From Candidatus Fermentibacterota bacterium (GTDB lineage Bacteria; Fermentibacterota; Fermentibacteria; Fermentibacterales; JCC-6): 64,000 bases of DNA. Positions 34,501 to 42,257 of this stretch are shown here, piece by piece. The number at the start of each line of letters is the position of its first letter. The stretch's first letter is position 1. The notes under the pieces were generated by a model. The model did no database searches and was not told where the DNA came from. It saw nothing but the letters and a program-made list of their open reading frames with translations. The position numbers and the translations under genes were made by a program. Location of the stretch: contig WJMA01000010.1 in assembly GCA_014728175.1 (NCBI GenBank), positions 1-64,000 of the forward strand, given 5' to 3'.

Positions 34501-35065
34501 GGAGTTCGCCCAGGGGACTCCTTTGAGGTTGCGGTTGTACATACTGGCCGAGACCAGGATCCGGGGCCTTCTGGATCACAAGAGCTACCTCATCTCCGTA
34601 CAGATGACCGGCCCCCCGGACAATCCGGACGTGGTCCTGTCCGGTACCGGGCCCGACGGTGAGCTGGCCCAGGAAGATATAATCGCCCTGTTGGCCTCCG
34701 GCCTGACCTACGCTCAGCTACAGCAGCTGGATTCGGGAGCCATGGAGTCGGGGGTGGGTGAGCTGGCCCAGGGGTATCTGGGCAAGCTCTTGGCCAAGAG
34801 CCTCCGTGAGGATATAGGATTCGATGCGCTGGAGCTGTCCCCCGAGCTTTTGTCGGATACCACCAGCTTCCAGGTAAACGTGGGCAAGTACGTGCTCCCT
34901 GACCTGTTCATTTCCTACGAGGGGGACGTTTTCTCATCGGAGCCCGGTACCATCAGCGCCCAGTACTTCATAGGCAATAAGCTGTACATGTTGGGCAGCT
35001 CCCGGTCTACGCTGCACGGTGACCTGGAACCATCGATGGAGCTGCACTATACCTACAACTACTGA
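31574..35065 (+). CDS. tamB: TamB-family (AsmA-like) envelope-spanning protein
   Basis: The 1163-residue protein has one N-terminal membrane anchor (about residues 13-34) and a very long, beta-rich, Gly- and Asp-containing body typical of the groove-forming AsmA/TamB bridge. It ends in the conserved TamB C-terminal domain: VRRGNVYLLQKSFDITEGYVEF, the MTGPPDNPDVVLSGTGP strand and EDIIALLASGLTYAQLQQ. TamB is thought to carry phospholipids from inner to outer membrane together with TamA. The gene lies 15 bases after tamA. Its stop overlaps the convergent HIT gene by seven bases. Confidence 0.88.
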   Translation: MSGRSIKTLRRLVIFSAGGVLLLFLVFYVLLVTGSLTGPVSDLVGKLSSSAETTVSIEGLRTDLFWKTTVDRIRVTDDEGLVVEVDSARVIGSMTDLLWNRHVDTLTVGCVYIALPPPGPDTEPDTLDRILEDVRSGFYTATDRIGVRYGILLDHRGTLLDSMYLEGSISLGEGMELALDSVHVRIREVGGVSGRGLLGMRENIAWARDFRASAAMGSLVVDGTFSGPDGSYDFSVSGRVGPRIPGVPFDLSMGMSATVGGRLAHPTVAISTGEGSANLAGETTDFSVDSVRLSTDSVEVFGLQASRSGLYATLSGALDLDELAWRGSADLSFDHLDPRSLTESMPEGNCTGWATVSATGNLDGPRNLSVHLRMDSSIVGPIRVLSTDVRGGMQGSGWNCYGTVEIPEGRVRMDLRGRIGPDGLPHGYQGTLQALLDGESMVRILRLESIEELRTVRLSAEIEGDREEVSGTGNLLVSGLVIGPLELEDAELEGRASISSGSRTAEATLEIPVLRVGGRELALNGTFRLDQDSAFISGLSLEEQDGYRADMTARSLLGDSLRFALEELHVGRSKLILVTKGKVSGLMTSGFVRLDSLWVMTPHGWVEGSAVIGPGDSLGADLKVNNLDLSGLGGVVRPLRGIAGVGDFRLSASRPRGALSASLRGRVVSPAFGPYISDSLTMDASMSDSMLVVEGVYSWTDGVRSGIRLGARDFWNRGRLIPALSDLTWMELELSNIGDWLFYALPIPIKTRGASISAHAEYWRNEQDEPEFELHAVAQARQMIITTMDHMLPNVTVNLLYGYPSEGDYSARLSLTSGDESNGILTAQAMVDVVRHFPSPRIGDYYMGVDFDNFRTILGSFADVILDGRISSGGHGLSERPEITGDLIVKEGFVGVPPSSEGSGGSSGPELPFDLRIALTSERGLWFRNPMADLELYADLVVLTQDRIPTVSGRLTVRRGNVYLLQKSFDITEGYVEFAQGTPLRLRLYILAETRIRGLLDHKSYLISVQMTGPPDNPDVVLSGTGPDGELAQEDIIALLASGLTYAQLQQLDSGAMESGVGELAQGYLGKLLAKSLREDIGFDALELSPELLSDTTSFQVNVGKYVLPDLFISYEGDVFSSEPGTISAQYFIGNKLYMLGSSRSTLHGDLEPSMELHYTYNY

Positions 35066-35460
35066 TCCTCCCCTATCGGGTCGCTCTCAGGATACTTCTG
35101 CTTCTCGGGTATTACCCCTCTTACCCCTCCCCTGGGGTCGGGTACGTCGCGGTCGAAGCGGGGGATCATGTGCACGTGAGCATGGGCGATGGTCTGACCT
35201 GCGGCCCTACCGTCGTTGATCCCGATGTTGAACCCGTTGACGGTTAGGGTTTGGGCCAGCTGGTCCCTTCTGGCCCTCAGGGCCTCGACGATGGAGCGCA
35301 GCTCCTCCGGGGTGGCGTCGAAGAGGCTGGCGAAATGGCGGAATGGGACCACCAGGGAGTGGGAGGGAGATACCGGATAAAGGTCCCTAACGATGTAGAC
35401 GTTCTCGTCTTGCCAGAGAATGGTCTCCGGGTCCGGATCGCAGAACGGGCAGTTCTTCAT
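35059..35460 (-). CDS. HIT-family hydrolase
   Basis: This 133-residue histidine-triad protein has CPFC...D near the N-terminus, the segment VSPSHSLVVPFRHFASLFDAT, and the catalytic triad HAHVHMIPR. HIT proteins split AMP-N or AMP-O bonds of dinucleotides or nucleotide conjugates. The CxxC at the start (one pair only) may be half of a zinc site. The C-terminal RFDRDVPDPRGGVRGVIPEKQ tail is usual for Fhit-like and HinT-like bacterial forms. ATG is preceded by GGGAGG. It diverges from the mpg gene with only 47 bases between. Confidence 0.9.
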   Translation of the reverse strand: MKNCPFCDPDPETILWQDENVYIVRDLYPVSPSHSLVVPFRHFASLFDATPEELRSIVEALRARRDQLAQTLTVNGFNIGINDGRAAGQTIAHAHVHMIPRFDRDVPDPRGGVRGVIPEKQKYPESDPIGEDQ

Positions 35461-35507
35461 GCTGCCACCTCCCTTCTGAAGTCAATTCAACCATAATAAT
35501 CCGTACG

Positions 35508-36158
35508 ATGTCAAGACGAGAAGAAGGTTCGGAATGCCCGGAAGAGGTAAGGTTCTCCCACCTCCCCCCGGATACATGGCAAAAGCCCCCGCCTTCGCTG
35601 TTCGCAGAAGATGCGCTGACCCTGGCCGGTAAGTTACTCGGCTGCTTGCTGGTTCATACCACCGCAACGGATCGGCGCTCGGGGGTGATGGTGGAGACGG
35701 AGGCCTACATGGAGAGCGAGCCGTCCTGCCATGCCTGGGGAGGGCCGACCGAGAGGAACCGCCCCATGTTCGCCCGGGGCGGACTGGCGTACGTGTACCT
35801 TTCCTACGGGATTCACCACTGCTTCAACGTCGGCTCGGGAGGAAAGGGCAGGGGAGAAGCTGTGCTGGTAAGGGCTATGGAGCCTTGCGAAGGCCTGGAG
35901 ATGATGAGTAAGGCGCGGGGCGGGAAGGACCTCTCCCAGCTGTGCAGCGGGCCTGGAAAGCTGTGTCAAGCCATGGGAATAGATTTGTCGCACAACGGAG
36001 TCAGCCTGACGGGCTCTTCACTGGGGATCCTGGTTCCCCGGGAAAGGTTGGTTTGGAGTATCGGACGGAGCGCCAGGATAGGCATCACCAAGGCAGCCGA
36101 CCTTCCCTATAGGTTCTACGTGAAGGGATCGCCCTTTCTCTCCAGAAGCTCCTCGTAG
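35508..36158 (+). CDS. mpg: 3-methyladenine DNA glycosylase (AAG/MPG family)
   Basis: The enzyme excises alkylated purines and hypoxanthine to begin base-excision repair. The 216-residue protein has the catalytic region VETEAYMESEPSCHAWGGPT (general-base Glu), FARGGLAYVYLSYGIHHCFN (intercalating Tyr strand), EAVLVRAMEP and SGPGKLCQAMGI. The first 30 residues are less conserved. No Shine-Dalgarno precedes the ATG, and an A+T-rich CATAATAAT lies just upstream, so the message may be leaderless or the start may be further inside. The last 43 bases overlap the convergent Fis-like gene. Confidence 0.92.
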   Translation: MSRREEGSECPEEVRFSHLPPDTWQKPPPSLFAEDALTLAGKLLGCLLVHTTATDRRSGVMVETEAYMESEPSCHAWGGPTERNRPMFARGGLAYVYLSYGIHHCFNVGSGGKGRGEAVLVRAMEPCEGLEMMSKARGGKDLSQLCSGPGKLCQAMGIDLSHNGVSLTGSSLGILVPRERLVWSIGRSARIGITKAADLPYRFYVKGSPFLSRSSS

Positions 36159-36298
36159 ATCCTCAAGTACTTCTGGACCTTCTTGGGGTCACACTGGAGG
36201 ATCCTGGCCGCCTGGGATTTGTTACCGTCACAGGAGCGCACGATGCGGTGGATGTGCATGGCCATCGCTGTCTGTGACCACGCCGGGGACGTTTTCAA
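36116..36298 (-). CDS. Fis-type helix-turn-helix miniprotein
   Basis: The short product (60 aa from a TTG, or 49 aa from the ATG at 36265) is basically the C-terminal DNA-binding helix-turn-helix of Fis/NtrC proteins: IHRIVRSCDGNKSQAARIL, then QCDPKKVQKYLRIYEELL. GNKSQAARIL is the typical first half of the motif. It lacks a receiver or AAA domain, so it would be a tiny nucleoid or regulatory protein or a detached output domain. It is the last gene of the long minus-strand run, after the DUF4097 lipoprotein, and may have its own transcript because a weak terminator precedes it. The start is uncertain. Confidence 0.6.
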   Translation of the reverse strand: MKTSPAWSQTAMAMHIHRIVRSCDGNKSQAARILQCDPKKVQKYLRIYEELLERKGDPFT

Positions 36299-36357
36299 AA
36301 AACTTAAAAAACCATCTCCGGACGTTCAAGAATCGATGGCTCGTTCCCCCAGAAAAG

Positions 36358-36377
36358 CCAAAAAAGCCAGAAAGGCT
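36358..36377 (-). terminator. Weak intrinsic terminator after the DUF4097 lipoprotein gene
   Basis: Read on minus, AGCC pairs with GGCT around a five-base loop and is followed at once by TTTTTT, 18 bases past the DUF4097 stop. The stem is only four pairs, so read-through into the Fis-like gene is likely. Confidence 0.35.
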
Positions 36378-36394
36378 AGGAACGTCCCTCGGGG

Positions 36395-37180
36395 TTAGAG
36401 GGAGTGTACCTCTATATCGCCCATGCTGGTGTCCAGTACGATGGTGGCTCCGCCCTCTCCCAGAATGGCCGTGCCCTCCGTCTCGGATATGTTGGCTTCC
36501 CGTAGTTCCAAGCCCTCGACGGAGATGTCGCCCATGGAGGTGTCCATTACCAGTTCGGCGCTCAAGTCCGGCGACAGGTAAACCACTACGTCGCCGTTCG
36601 AGGTTTCGAGGATGATCTCGTCGCCTTCGACGGCCCTGATTTCGGCTTCGATGTCGCCGTTGGAGGTGTCCGCACCCTTCAGGGTACCTCCCCGGACCGT
36701 GATATCGCCGTTGGAGGTGTACAGCTCGGATGTGCCGTCGAAATCGAGCACGGTTATATCCCCGTTGGAGCTGCTGGCCAGGAGATCGCCCCCGCCTCCG
36801 CTCACGGTTATGTCGCCGTTGCTGGTCTGTAGACGGCCCACGGTTACGTCTTCGGGAATGCTGACCGTGAAGTCGACCCCGACGTCGACGATTCTCTCCA
36901 GCTTGGTGGCCTCTACGTAGGTGGTGTCGCCCACCGAGACGGTTACCTCCACCTTGTCTAGCTCGGACTGGCTGCGCCAGGAGGTTCTCTCCACCTCCAC
37001 CCTGAGGTCGTCGCCGTCGTACGTATTGACGGTGATGTCGCCGTTGAAGGTATCGATTACCACCACGCTTCCACTTTCTATGGCGTAGCTGTCGGTGTTG
37101 ACCGTCATGTGTTGGCTGCACCCGGTGGTGCTCAGAAGCAGAAGAAGCGCTATTGACATCCGGAGTCCTATTCGGCTCAT
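36395..37180 (-). CDS. DUF4097-type beta-helix lipoprotein with TSNGDI repeats
   Basis: A lipoprotein signal peptide (lipobox STTGC) precedes about eight copies of a short strand repeat: TFNGDITV, TSNGDITV, SSNGDITV, TSNGDITV, TSNGDIEA, TSNGDVVV, TSMGDISV and TSMGDIEV, spaced 15-30 residues apart. This is the right-handed beta-helix pattern of the DUF4097 (putative adhesin) family. The 261-residue product is probably tethered to a membrane and exposed in the periplasm or on the surface. The repeat is also visible in DNA (GCCGTTGGAGGTGT-like units), so recombination could change copy number. Family function is not established. It lies between the Wzi-like and Fis-like genes. Confidence 0.8.
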   Translation of the reverse strand: MSRIGLRMSIALLLLLSTTGCSQHMTVNTDSYAIESGSVVVIDTFNGDITVNTYDGDDLRVEVERTSWRSQSELDKVEVTVSVGDTTYVEATKLERIVDVGVDFTVSIPEDVTVGRLQTSNGDITVSGGGGDLLASSSNGDITVLDFDGTSELYTSNGDITVRGGTLKGADTSNGDIEAEIRAVEGDEIILETSNGDVVVYLSPDLSAELVMDTSMGDISVEGLELREANISETEGTAILGEGGATIVLDTSMGDIEVHSL

Positions 37181-37263
37181 GTAGGGTTTCCCTTCCGCTT
37201 GGGCGATGACAATTCCATCTTCTCCATGGGATAAGACGGGATGTGAGCGGTTACGTTACACCT

Positions 37264-38694
37264 TTACCAATTGTACCTGGCCTGCAGCCAACCGAGCCAG
37301 TCCTCCAGACGGGCTCCGGACAGATGGTTATGGTTGTCGGTCCACCTGCGGCCGCCGCTTCCGTGCAGCTCCAGGCCCGGCCAGGGATACCAGGAAACCC
37401 CCACCCGGGCCCTGGTGGTGCGCTCCACTACTCCGGAGGGGAAGCTTCCCCCCGATTGGATTGAGTCCGGCCATCCCTCGTAGACGGTTCCCTCTCCCTG
37501 TCGCTCGTACTCGACTCTGCCCTTGAGCAGCAAGGGCCACAACTCGACCCAGCCTACGGAAAGCGTTGACCTGTCAGCGTCCGGGCCCAGGGTCGACCCG
37601 ATTATCCGGCCGTCGTGAAGGTAGTAGTTGCAGGGTTTGCGCTGGCTGTAAACGTACCTGTCGATCCTGGTGTACTCCAGCGCGCCGCACAGACCGGACC
37701 CGTCATCCGCCATATCCGCTCCCAAGGTCCATCCCATCTTGTGCGGCCTGTCGTATCGACTCTGATACTGGAAGTCGTCGACCAGCAGCTCTCCATATAG
37801 GGCCATACCGGAGAAGGGCTTCCACTCCACATCGATTCCCAGCAGAACGTTGTCGTCGTCCCGCTCGTTCCACTGCACCAGGTAGTAAGGGACCAGCGGG
37901 TTGACGTAGGCCATCTCCAGCCCCTCGGACTTGTAGAGCACGGCCTCGGAGAGGCCTGCTCTCAGGTTGCGAAGGGGAAAGAAGTCCAGGCGGTGGGCGG
38001 ACAGGTAGATGGACGAGTCGGAGGAAATGCTTCCGGTCAGTCCGGTAAAGGAAAGCCATTCGACCGGCTTTAGCCCCAGTCTTACCATATCGATGCCCGG
38101 GGCGTTATCGGACAGAAGCAGCTGGGTGAACCTTCCCGGCCCCCACCTTTGGGGAACCCTGCCCATGGAGGCGCAGACCCAGCCGCCCCGCCATCTCAGA
38201 TAGCCCCAGTCCACGTAGAAGTGTCTGCCCTTCTCCGCGCCGATATGAAAGGGCGAGAAGAACTCCGGAGGTTGCTCGTCCGAGCCGGACCAGATGGACA
38301 GCCTCTCGTGTACCGAGAATCCGGCGGGAAGGCCGGCGAACAGGCGCAGAGCCGTCCCGACCCTGTACTCCCGGTCTGTATCGTCCAGCACCTCTGCGGT
38401 GACCAGACCATCCAATCCCAGGAAGAACTCCCCCGGCTTCCTACTTCCCGCTATCCCGTGCCTGCCCTCCAGGCCGCATCTGGAGAGGGCCGCAACGATT
38501 CCCCGGAAGTTTTCCGTGTAGGGTCCTTCGTAGCCGTAGCCCGAACGTGGCAGGATGCCCGGTACCACCTCCGGGCCCAGGGTCGATAGCCTGTAGGCCC
38601 AGTAGTGGGAGGGGCTGCTTAAGGGAAGGGCGGAAAAGGCGTTGGATATCGAAAGGGCAATCAATGCCACCCCGACCAAAACTGGCGCTCTCAT
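37264..38694 (-). CDS. Wzi-like capsule-assembly outer-membrane protein
   Basis: A signal peptide (MRAPVLVGVALIALSISNAFSA) is followed by a 450-residue, beta-strand-rich body typical of an 18-stranded barrel. The most telling part is RVPQRWGPGRFTQLLLSDNAP followed by DMVRLGL, close to the Wzi signature (R-W-W-G-P-G, L-L-S-N-N-A-P). Wzi proteins help attach group 1 capsular polysaccharide to the cell surface, but this wider family also includes uncharacterised barrels. No capsule synthesis gene is present, so the capsule role is uncertain. ATG 38694 has GGAGGAG upstream and overlaps the rlmD stop as ATGA. Confidence 0.72.
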   Translation of the reverse strand: MRAPVLVGVALIALSISNAFSALPLSSPSHYWAYRLSTLGPEVVPGILPRSGYGYEGPYTENFRGIVAALSRCGLEGRHGIAGSRKPGEFFLGLDGLVTAEVLDDTDREYRVGTALRLFAGLPAGFSVHERLSIWSGSDEQPPEFFSPFHIGAEKGRHFYVDWGYLRWRGGWVCASMGRVPQRWGPGRFTQLLLSDNAPGIDMVRLGLKPVEWLSFTGLTGSISSDSSIYLSAHRLDFFPLRNLRAGLSEAVLYKSEGLEMAYVNPLVPYYLVQWNERDDDNVLLGIDVEWKPFSGMALYGELLVDDFQYQSRYDRPHKMGWTLGADMADDGSGLCGALEYTRIDRYVYSQRKPCNYYLHDGRIIGSTLGPDADRSTLSVGWVELWPLLLKGRVEYERQGEGTVYEGWPDSIQSGGSFPSGVVERTTRARVGVSWYPWPGLELHGSGGRRWTDNHNHLSGARLEDWLGWLQARYNW

Positions 38695-39944
38695 CTGCTC
38701 CTCCGTTCCGGGCCGGCGGACAGACGGATCACGCACTCCACGTGATCCGTATGGGGAAATAGGTCCAACGGTCTGGCCTCTTCGGCCGTGTAACCGTTGT
38801 CATGTAGTATCTTCACATCTCTGGCCAACGCAAAGGGATTGCAGCTTACGTACACCACCGTTCGGGGAGAGAGCCTGGCCAGCAGCCGGGTCACCCTCTT
38901 GCCCAGGCCCGACCGGGGCGGGTCGACCACGGCGGTGTCTACTTTACGGTCCTCCGCCACCGCCCGGGACAGGAACCTTCTGGCGTAATCGCTCTCGAAG
39001 CTAACCCCTGTGATCCCGTTCATCTTCACCGCCTCTATGCCGGCATTCAGGGTGCTAACGTTCCTCTCGACCACGTGGACCGCCCGCCCGGGTCGAGCCA
39101 GGGCCAGGCCGAAGCACCCCATTCCTCCGTACAGGTCGAGAACCGGCCCGTCGCCGTCGGCCAGTTCCACGACCTGCTCCACCAGAACCTCCGCCGCCTT
39201 GGTGTTGACCTGGAAGAAGCAGCCCGGAGGAACGGGGAAGGCCAGGCCGGCCAACACTTCGGTCATTCTGTCACCCTTTTCGGTCCAGTTGCCGTCGATC
39301 CGGGAAGCCAGGCAGGTCGTTTCCCTCAGTACCCGCCCGGGCATCTCCGGTAACCCTCCCCTGAGCTCGATCATGGTGTCGGGCGTATTGCACGAAGCTC
39401 TTACGGTCAACCGCCGGCAGGAGGAAAGATCCGTTTCCAGCAGGCCCGTCATTAGCTTCCTTCCCCGGGGATGCAAGAGCGGGCAGTCGTCTACGGGGAG
39501 GGGATCGCCGCGGTACCTGTGAAGGGCAGGATGGCCGTCAACGACGTCGAACGAGACCCGATTCCGATAGCCCTGCATAAGAGGGCTACCGATGGTCGGA
39601 AGCACATCGATCCGCTCCAGACCGGCCCTCCGAAAGGCCCTGGCCACCCATTGCCTTTTCCAGTACAACTGTCTCTGGTAAGCCAAATGCTGAAGCGAAC
39701 AGCCGCCGCACTCCGGAAAGAAGGGGCAGAACGGCTCCACCCGATGGGGGGAGGGGCTGAGGATTTCCTTCAGCTCCGCCTCCAGATGTCTTCGACCCAC
39801 GCGGGAGGATGTGCACCTGATCCGTTCGCCGGGCAGCGCCCTCCTTACGAAGACCGTACGACTTCCCTCCCGGGGAGCGATGCCCCCGACCCCGTTCCCC
39901 AGGCGGGCGATATCCACCTCCAGCACCTCATCGAACGGATTCAA
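38691..39944 (-). CDS. 23S rRNA (uracil-5)-methyltransferase, RlmD/RumA type
   Basis: The enzyme makes 5-methyluridine in 23S rRNA using S-adenosylmethionine. A TRAM-like N-terminal domain is followed by the 4Fe-4S cysteines CPFFPECGGCSLQHL and, later, DCPLLHP. The methyltransferase core has LDLYGGMGCFGLAL, VVDPPRSGLGK and the catalytic VYVSCNPFALARD. The preferred start is TTG at 39944, overlapping the tgt stop as TTGA and giving NPFDEVLEVDIARLGNG; the ATG at 39986 would run 46 bases into tgt. Whether the target is U1939 or U747 (RlmD, RlmC or RlmCD) cannot be told. Confidence 0.88.
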   Translation of the reverse strand: MNPFDEVLEVDIARLGNGVGGIAPREGSRTVFVRRALPGERIRCTSSRVGRRHLEAELKEILSPSPHRVEPFCPFFPECGGCSLQHLAYQRQLYWKRQWVARAFRRAGLERIDVLPTIGSPLMQGYRNRVSFDVVDGHPALHRYRGDPLPVDDCPLLHPRGRKLMTGLLETDLSSCRRLTVRASCNTPDTMIELRGGLPEMPGRVLRETTCLASRIDGNWTEKGDRMTEVLAGLAFPVPPGCFFQVNTKAAEVLVEQVVELADGDGPVLDLYGGMGCFGLALARPGRAVHVVERNVSTLNAGIEAVKMNGITGVSFESDYARRFLSRAVAEDRKVDTAVVDPPRSGLGKRVTRLLARLSPRTVVYVSCNPFALARDVKILHDNGYTAEEARPLDLFPHTDHVECVIRLSAGPERRSR

Positions 39945-41080
39945 TAGGTCTCCGAATCGAAGCTCTCTCTCGTTTCGTGCCAACACTGCCGGAATTCATG
40001 GTAAGCGTCCCGATCGATGGCCTTCCTGATGGATTCCATCAACCTGGCGTAGTAGCGGAGGTTGTGCAGGGTCGCCAGTATGGGTCCCAGCCATTCCCCG
40101 GCCAGGAAGAGATGCCTGAGGTAGGCGCGGCTGTGGTTCCGGCAGGCGTAGCAGTCGCAGCCATCCTGGACCGGTCGGGGATCCAGGGCGAACCTGGCGT
40201 TGGTTATGTTGACGTGTCCTCCGGGCACGAAGAAGCTTCCCCCCCGGGCGTTCCTGGTAGGAACCACGCAGTCGAACATATCCACTCCCATGGAGACGTA
40301 ATCCACCAGATCATCGGGCTTGCCCACTCCCATCAGGTACCTCGGGCTGGTTTCGGGGAGAACCTCGATGGAGCTGGCCACGGCTCGAACGGTGCTGTAT
40401 CTTTCCTCGCCCACCGAAAGCCCGCCCATGGCGTAGCCATCGAAGCCCATTTCGCAGAGTTCCTTGGCGGCCCTCTTCCTTAGATCCGGAAACGTTCCTC
40501 CCTGAACGATTCCAAATAGGGCCTGGCCGGACGACGGGCCCATCGCTTTTGATCTTCGGGCCCAACCCAGCGTACGGTCGAGGGATCTCTCCGTCCGTTC
40601 CCGGCTGCTCGGTTGTTCCAGGCACTCGTCCAGGACCATTGCGATATCGCTCCCGAAGGCCCGCTGGAGCTCTACGACCTTCTCCGGGGTCAGAAGATGG
40701 CTGGATCCGTCCACGTGAGACTGAAAGCTGTAGCCTTCGTCGGAGGACTTGCGCAGACGGGCCAGGCTCCAGATCTGGAAACCCCCGCTGTCGGTAAGGA
40801 CCCCCCTGGGCCAGCCCATGAAATCGTGAAGACCGCCCACGCTCTCTATCGCCCTTACCCCCGGTCGTAGATAGAGATGGTAAGTGTTGGCGAGAACCAG
40901 CTCGAAGCCGTACTCCAGAAGGTCGGCCCCTCTGATCGTTTTGACGCTTCCCTGGGTGCCCACGGGCATGAACACCGGAGTTCGAACCGGGCCATGGGGA
41001 AGGTTTAGAACGCCGGTTCTGGCCAAGCCTGAGCTGTGGTCAAGGGTTAAGAGCCTTTTCTCAGATGTTGCTCTCTGCAT
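39941..41080 (-). CDS. tgt: tRNA-guanine transglycosylase
   Basis: Tgt exchanges guanine 34 for preQ1 in the anticodon of Asp, Asn, His and Tyr tRNAs. The 379-residue TIM-barrel has TPVFMPVGTQGSVK, VLTDSGGFQIWSL (catalytic Asp), GIVQGG, YAMGGLSVGE, the second catalytic Asp in DMFDCVVPTRNARGG, and the zinc site CDCYACRNHSRAYLRHL. ATG 41080 (MQRATSEKR) is preferred; it overlaps the preceding gene by 20 bases. It shares the run with queA, which modifies the product of its reaction, with one membrane-protein gene between. Confidence 0.96.
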   Translation of the reverse strand: MQRATSEKRLLTLDHSSGLARTGVLNLPHGPVRTPVFMPVGTQGSVKTIRGADLLEYGFELVLANTYHLYLRPGVRAIESVGGLHDFMGWPRGVLTDSGGFQIWSLARLRKSSDEGYSFQSHVDGSSHLLTPEKVVELQRAFGSDIAMVLDECLEQPSSRERTERSLDRTLGWARRSKAMGPSSGQALFGIVQGGTFPDLRKRAAKELCEMGFDGYAMGGLSVGEERYSTVRAVASSIEVLPETSPRYLMGVGKPDDLVDYVSMGVDMFDCVVPTRNARGGSFFVPGGHVNITNARFALDPRPVQDGCDCYACRNHSRAYLRHLFLAGEWLGPILATLHNLRYYARLMESIRKAIDRDAYHEFRQCWHETRESFDSETY

Positions 41081-42257
41081 CTTCAAGCATCCGGCCGTCG
41101 GTGGGGACGGGCTGCAGGGTATCACCCGCCGCAGCGCTGTCGGCCGGAATTTCCCCCGACGGCTCGATAGTGGTGGTGCTGTCCGGGGAAACTTCTTCGA
41201 CGCTGGCGGTATCGGCTTTCTCCGACAGGGCGGAGTCGGGATGCAGGGAGGAGTAGACGGAGTCCTCGGGTGCGGGACCGCCGGTGGAGACCTGACTGTC
41301 CGGACGGGAAGTTATGAGTAGCCTGTCGTTCCCCGGTGAGTGGGAGTAGAACGGCGTGGCCTCGGCGATACCCACCGACCCGCTCGCTGCCGGACTACCC
41401 TCCTCTACGTGCACCAGCAGATCGCCGAACGTCAGGTCCACATCTTCTCCCAGAAGCAGCATCGGGTGATGGGGATCGAGTCGACGTATCTGAAGGAGCT
41501 CGTTCCTGAGGTCCCGCCGCATATCGTTGCGGTAGTAAAGACTCGCCAGCCTGACGTGGTATTCGATACTGTCGGGGCACCGGGCCGACATCTGCAGATA
41601 TTCGCGCAGGAGCTCCCGGTCGGGGCCGTCCACGGTATCTGCGGCGCCGCGCACCACCACGCGTGGATTCAAGGGAATGGAAGGCTCTGGGAGCGAGGCG
41701 ACCACGCCGGCTGCGGCCAGGGACAATAAGGCGTAACCGGAGACCCTGGCCAGAACGGAGCGGCGCCTACTGGTTATCGTCTCCGGGCTCCTGGGATCCA
41801 GGGCGGGTACGGTCTGGACCAGCCTGATTCCGGACAGGTATTCCGCCACCGAGGCCTTGCCGAATCCGGCGGGAGCCAGACCCAGGGTCAGGACGAGCAG
41901 GCAGGGAGGAGTGAGAAGGACCCGGAGGAAGATCCGGGGCAAACAGGGGCGTTCCCCATCTGCGGCAAGCTGAAGGATTCCCAACGCCCCCAATGGATTG
42001 GCGTCCCCAAAACGGGAATACCTCTCCAGCAGTGAAATCATCATACAAGATGCCAGGTACCAGAGGGGAATCAGAAAGTTCTGGTTGGAAAGCAGCAGTC
42101 CGGCCAGGGAGTGGAGAAGATAGCTCCAGGTCAGAGCCAGCAGGGTCTCCAACCCGCTCAGGCCAAGCAGTCTTGCGTATCCGGCCCCGGAAAGCTTACT
42201 CAGGGTAACCGCACCCGGTCGTCTGGACATCGGATCCTTCCGCTGCCAGTTCCTCAT
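41061..42257 (-). CDS. RDD-like membrane protein with a periplasmic repeat/low-complexity tail
   Basis: The N-terminal 150 residues hold about four membrane helices and RDD-like pieces: GDANPLGALGILQLAADGER, then FLRVLLTPPCLLVL and YLSGIRLVQ. Another hydrophobic segment (about 168-190) comes next. A region with one or two TPR-like helical pairs (LREYLQMSARCPDSIEYHVR and LRNELLQIRRLDPHHPML) follows. An 80-residue Ser-, Pro- and acid-rich tail ends it. The ATG overlaps the queA stop as ATGA. Position between queA and tgt suggests coupled expression rather than a role in queuosine. Function unknown. Confidence 0.75.
   Translation of the reverse strand: MRNWQRKDPMSRRPGAVTLSKLSGAGYARLLGLSGLETLLALTWSYLLHSLAGLLLSNQNFLIPLWYLASCMMISLLERYSRFGDANPLGALGILQLAADGERPCLPRIFLRVLLTPPCLLVLTLGLAPAGFGKASVAEYLSGIRLVQTVPALDPRSPETITSRRRSVLARVSGYALLSLAAAGVVASLPEPSIPLNPRVVVRGAADTVDGPDRELLREYLQMSARCPDSIEYHVRLASLYYRNDMRRDLRNELLQIRRLDPHHPMLLLGEDVDLTFGDLLVHVEEGSPAASGSVGIAEATPFYSHSPGNDRLLITSRPDSQVSTGGPAPEDSVYSSLHPDSALSEKADTASVEEVSPDSTTTIEPSGEIPADSAAAGDTLQPVPTDGRMLEDAESNI

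Noticed and set aside
36183-36398. Lys-rich 71-residue plus-strand ORF after mpg
   Set aside because: Its basic tail is the reverse reading of the A-rich terminator region; the opposite strand holds the better supported Fis-like gene.
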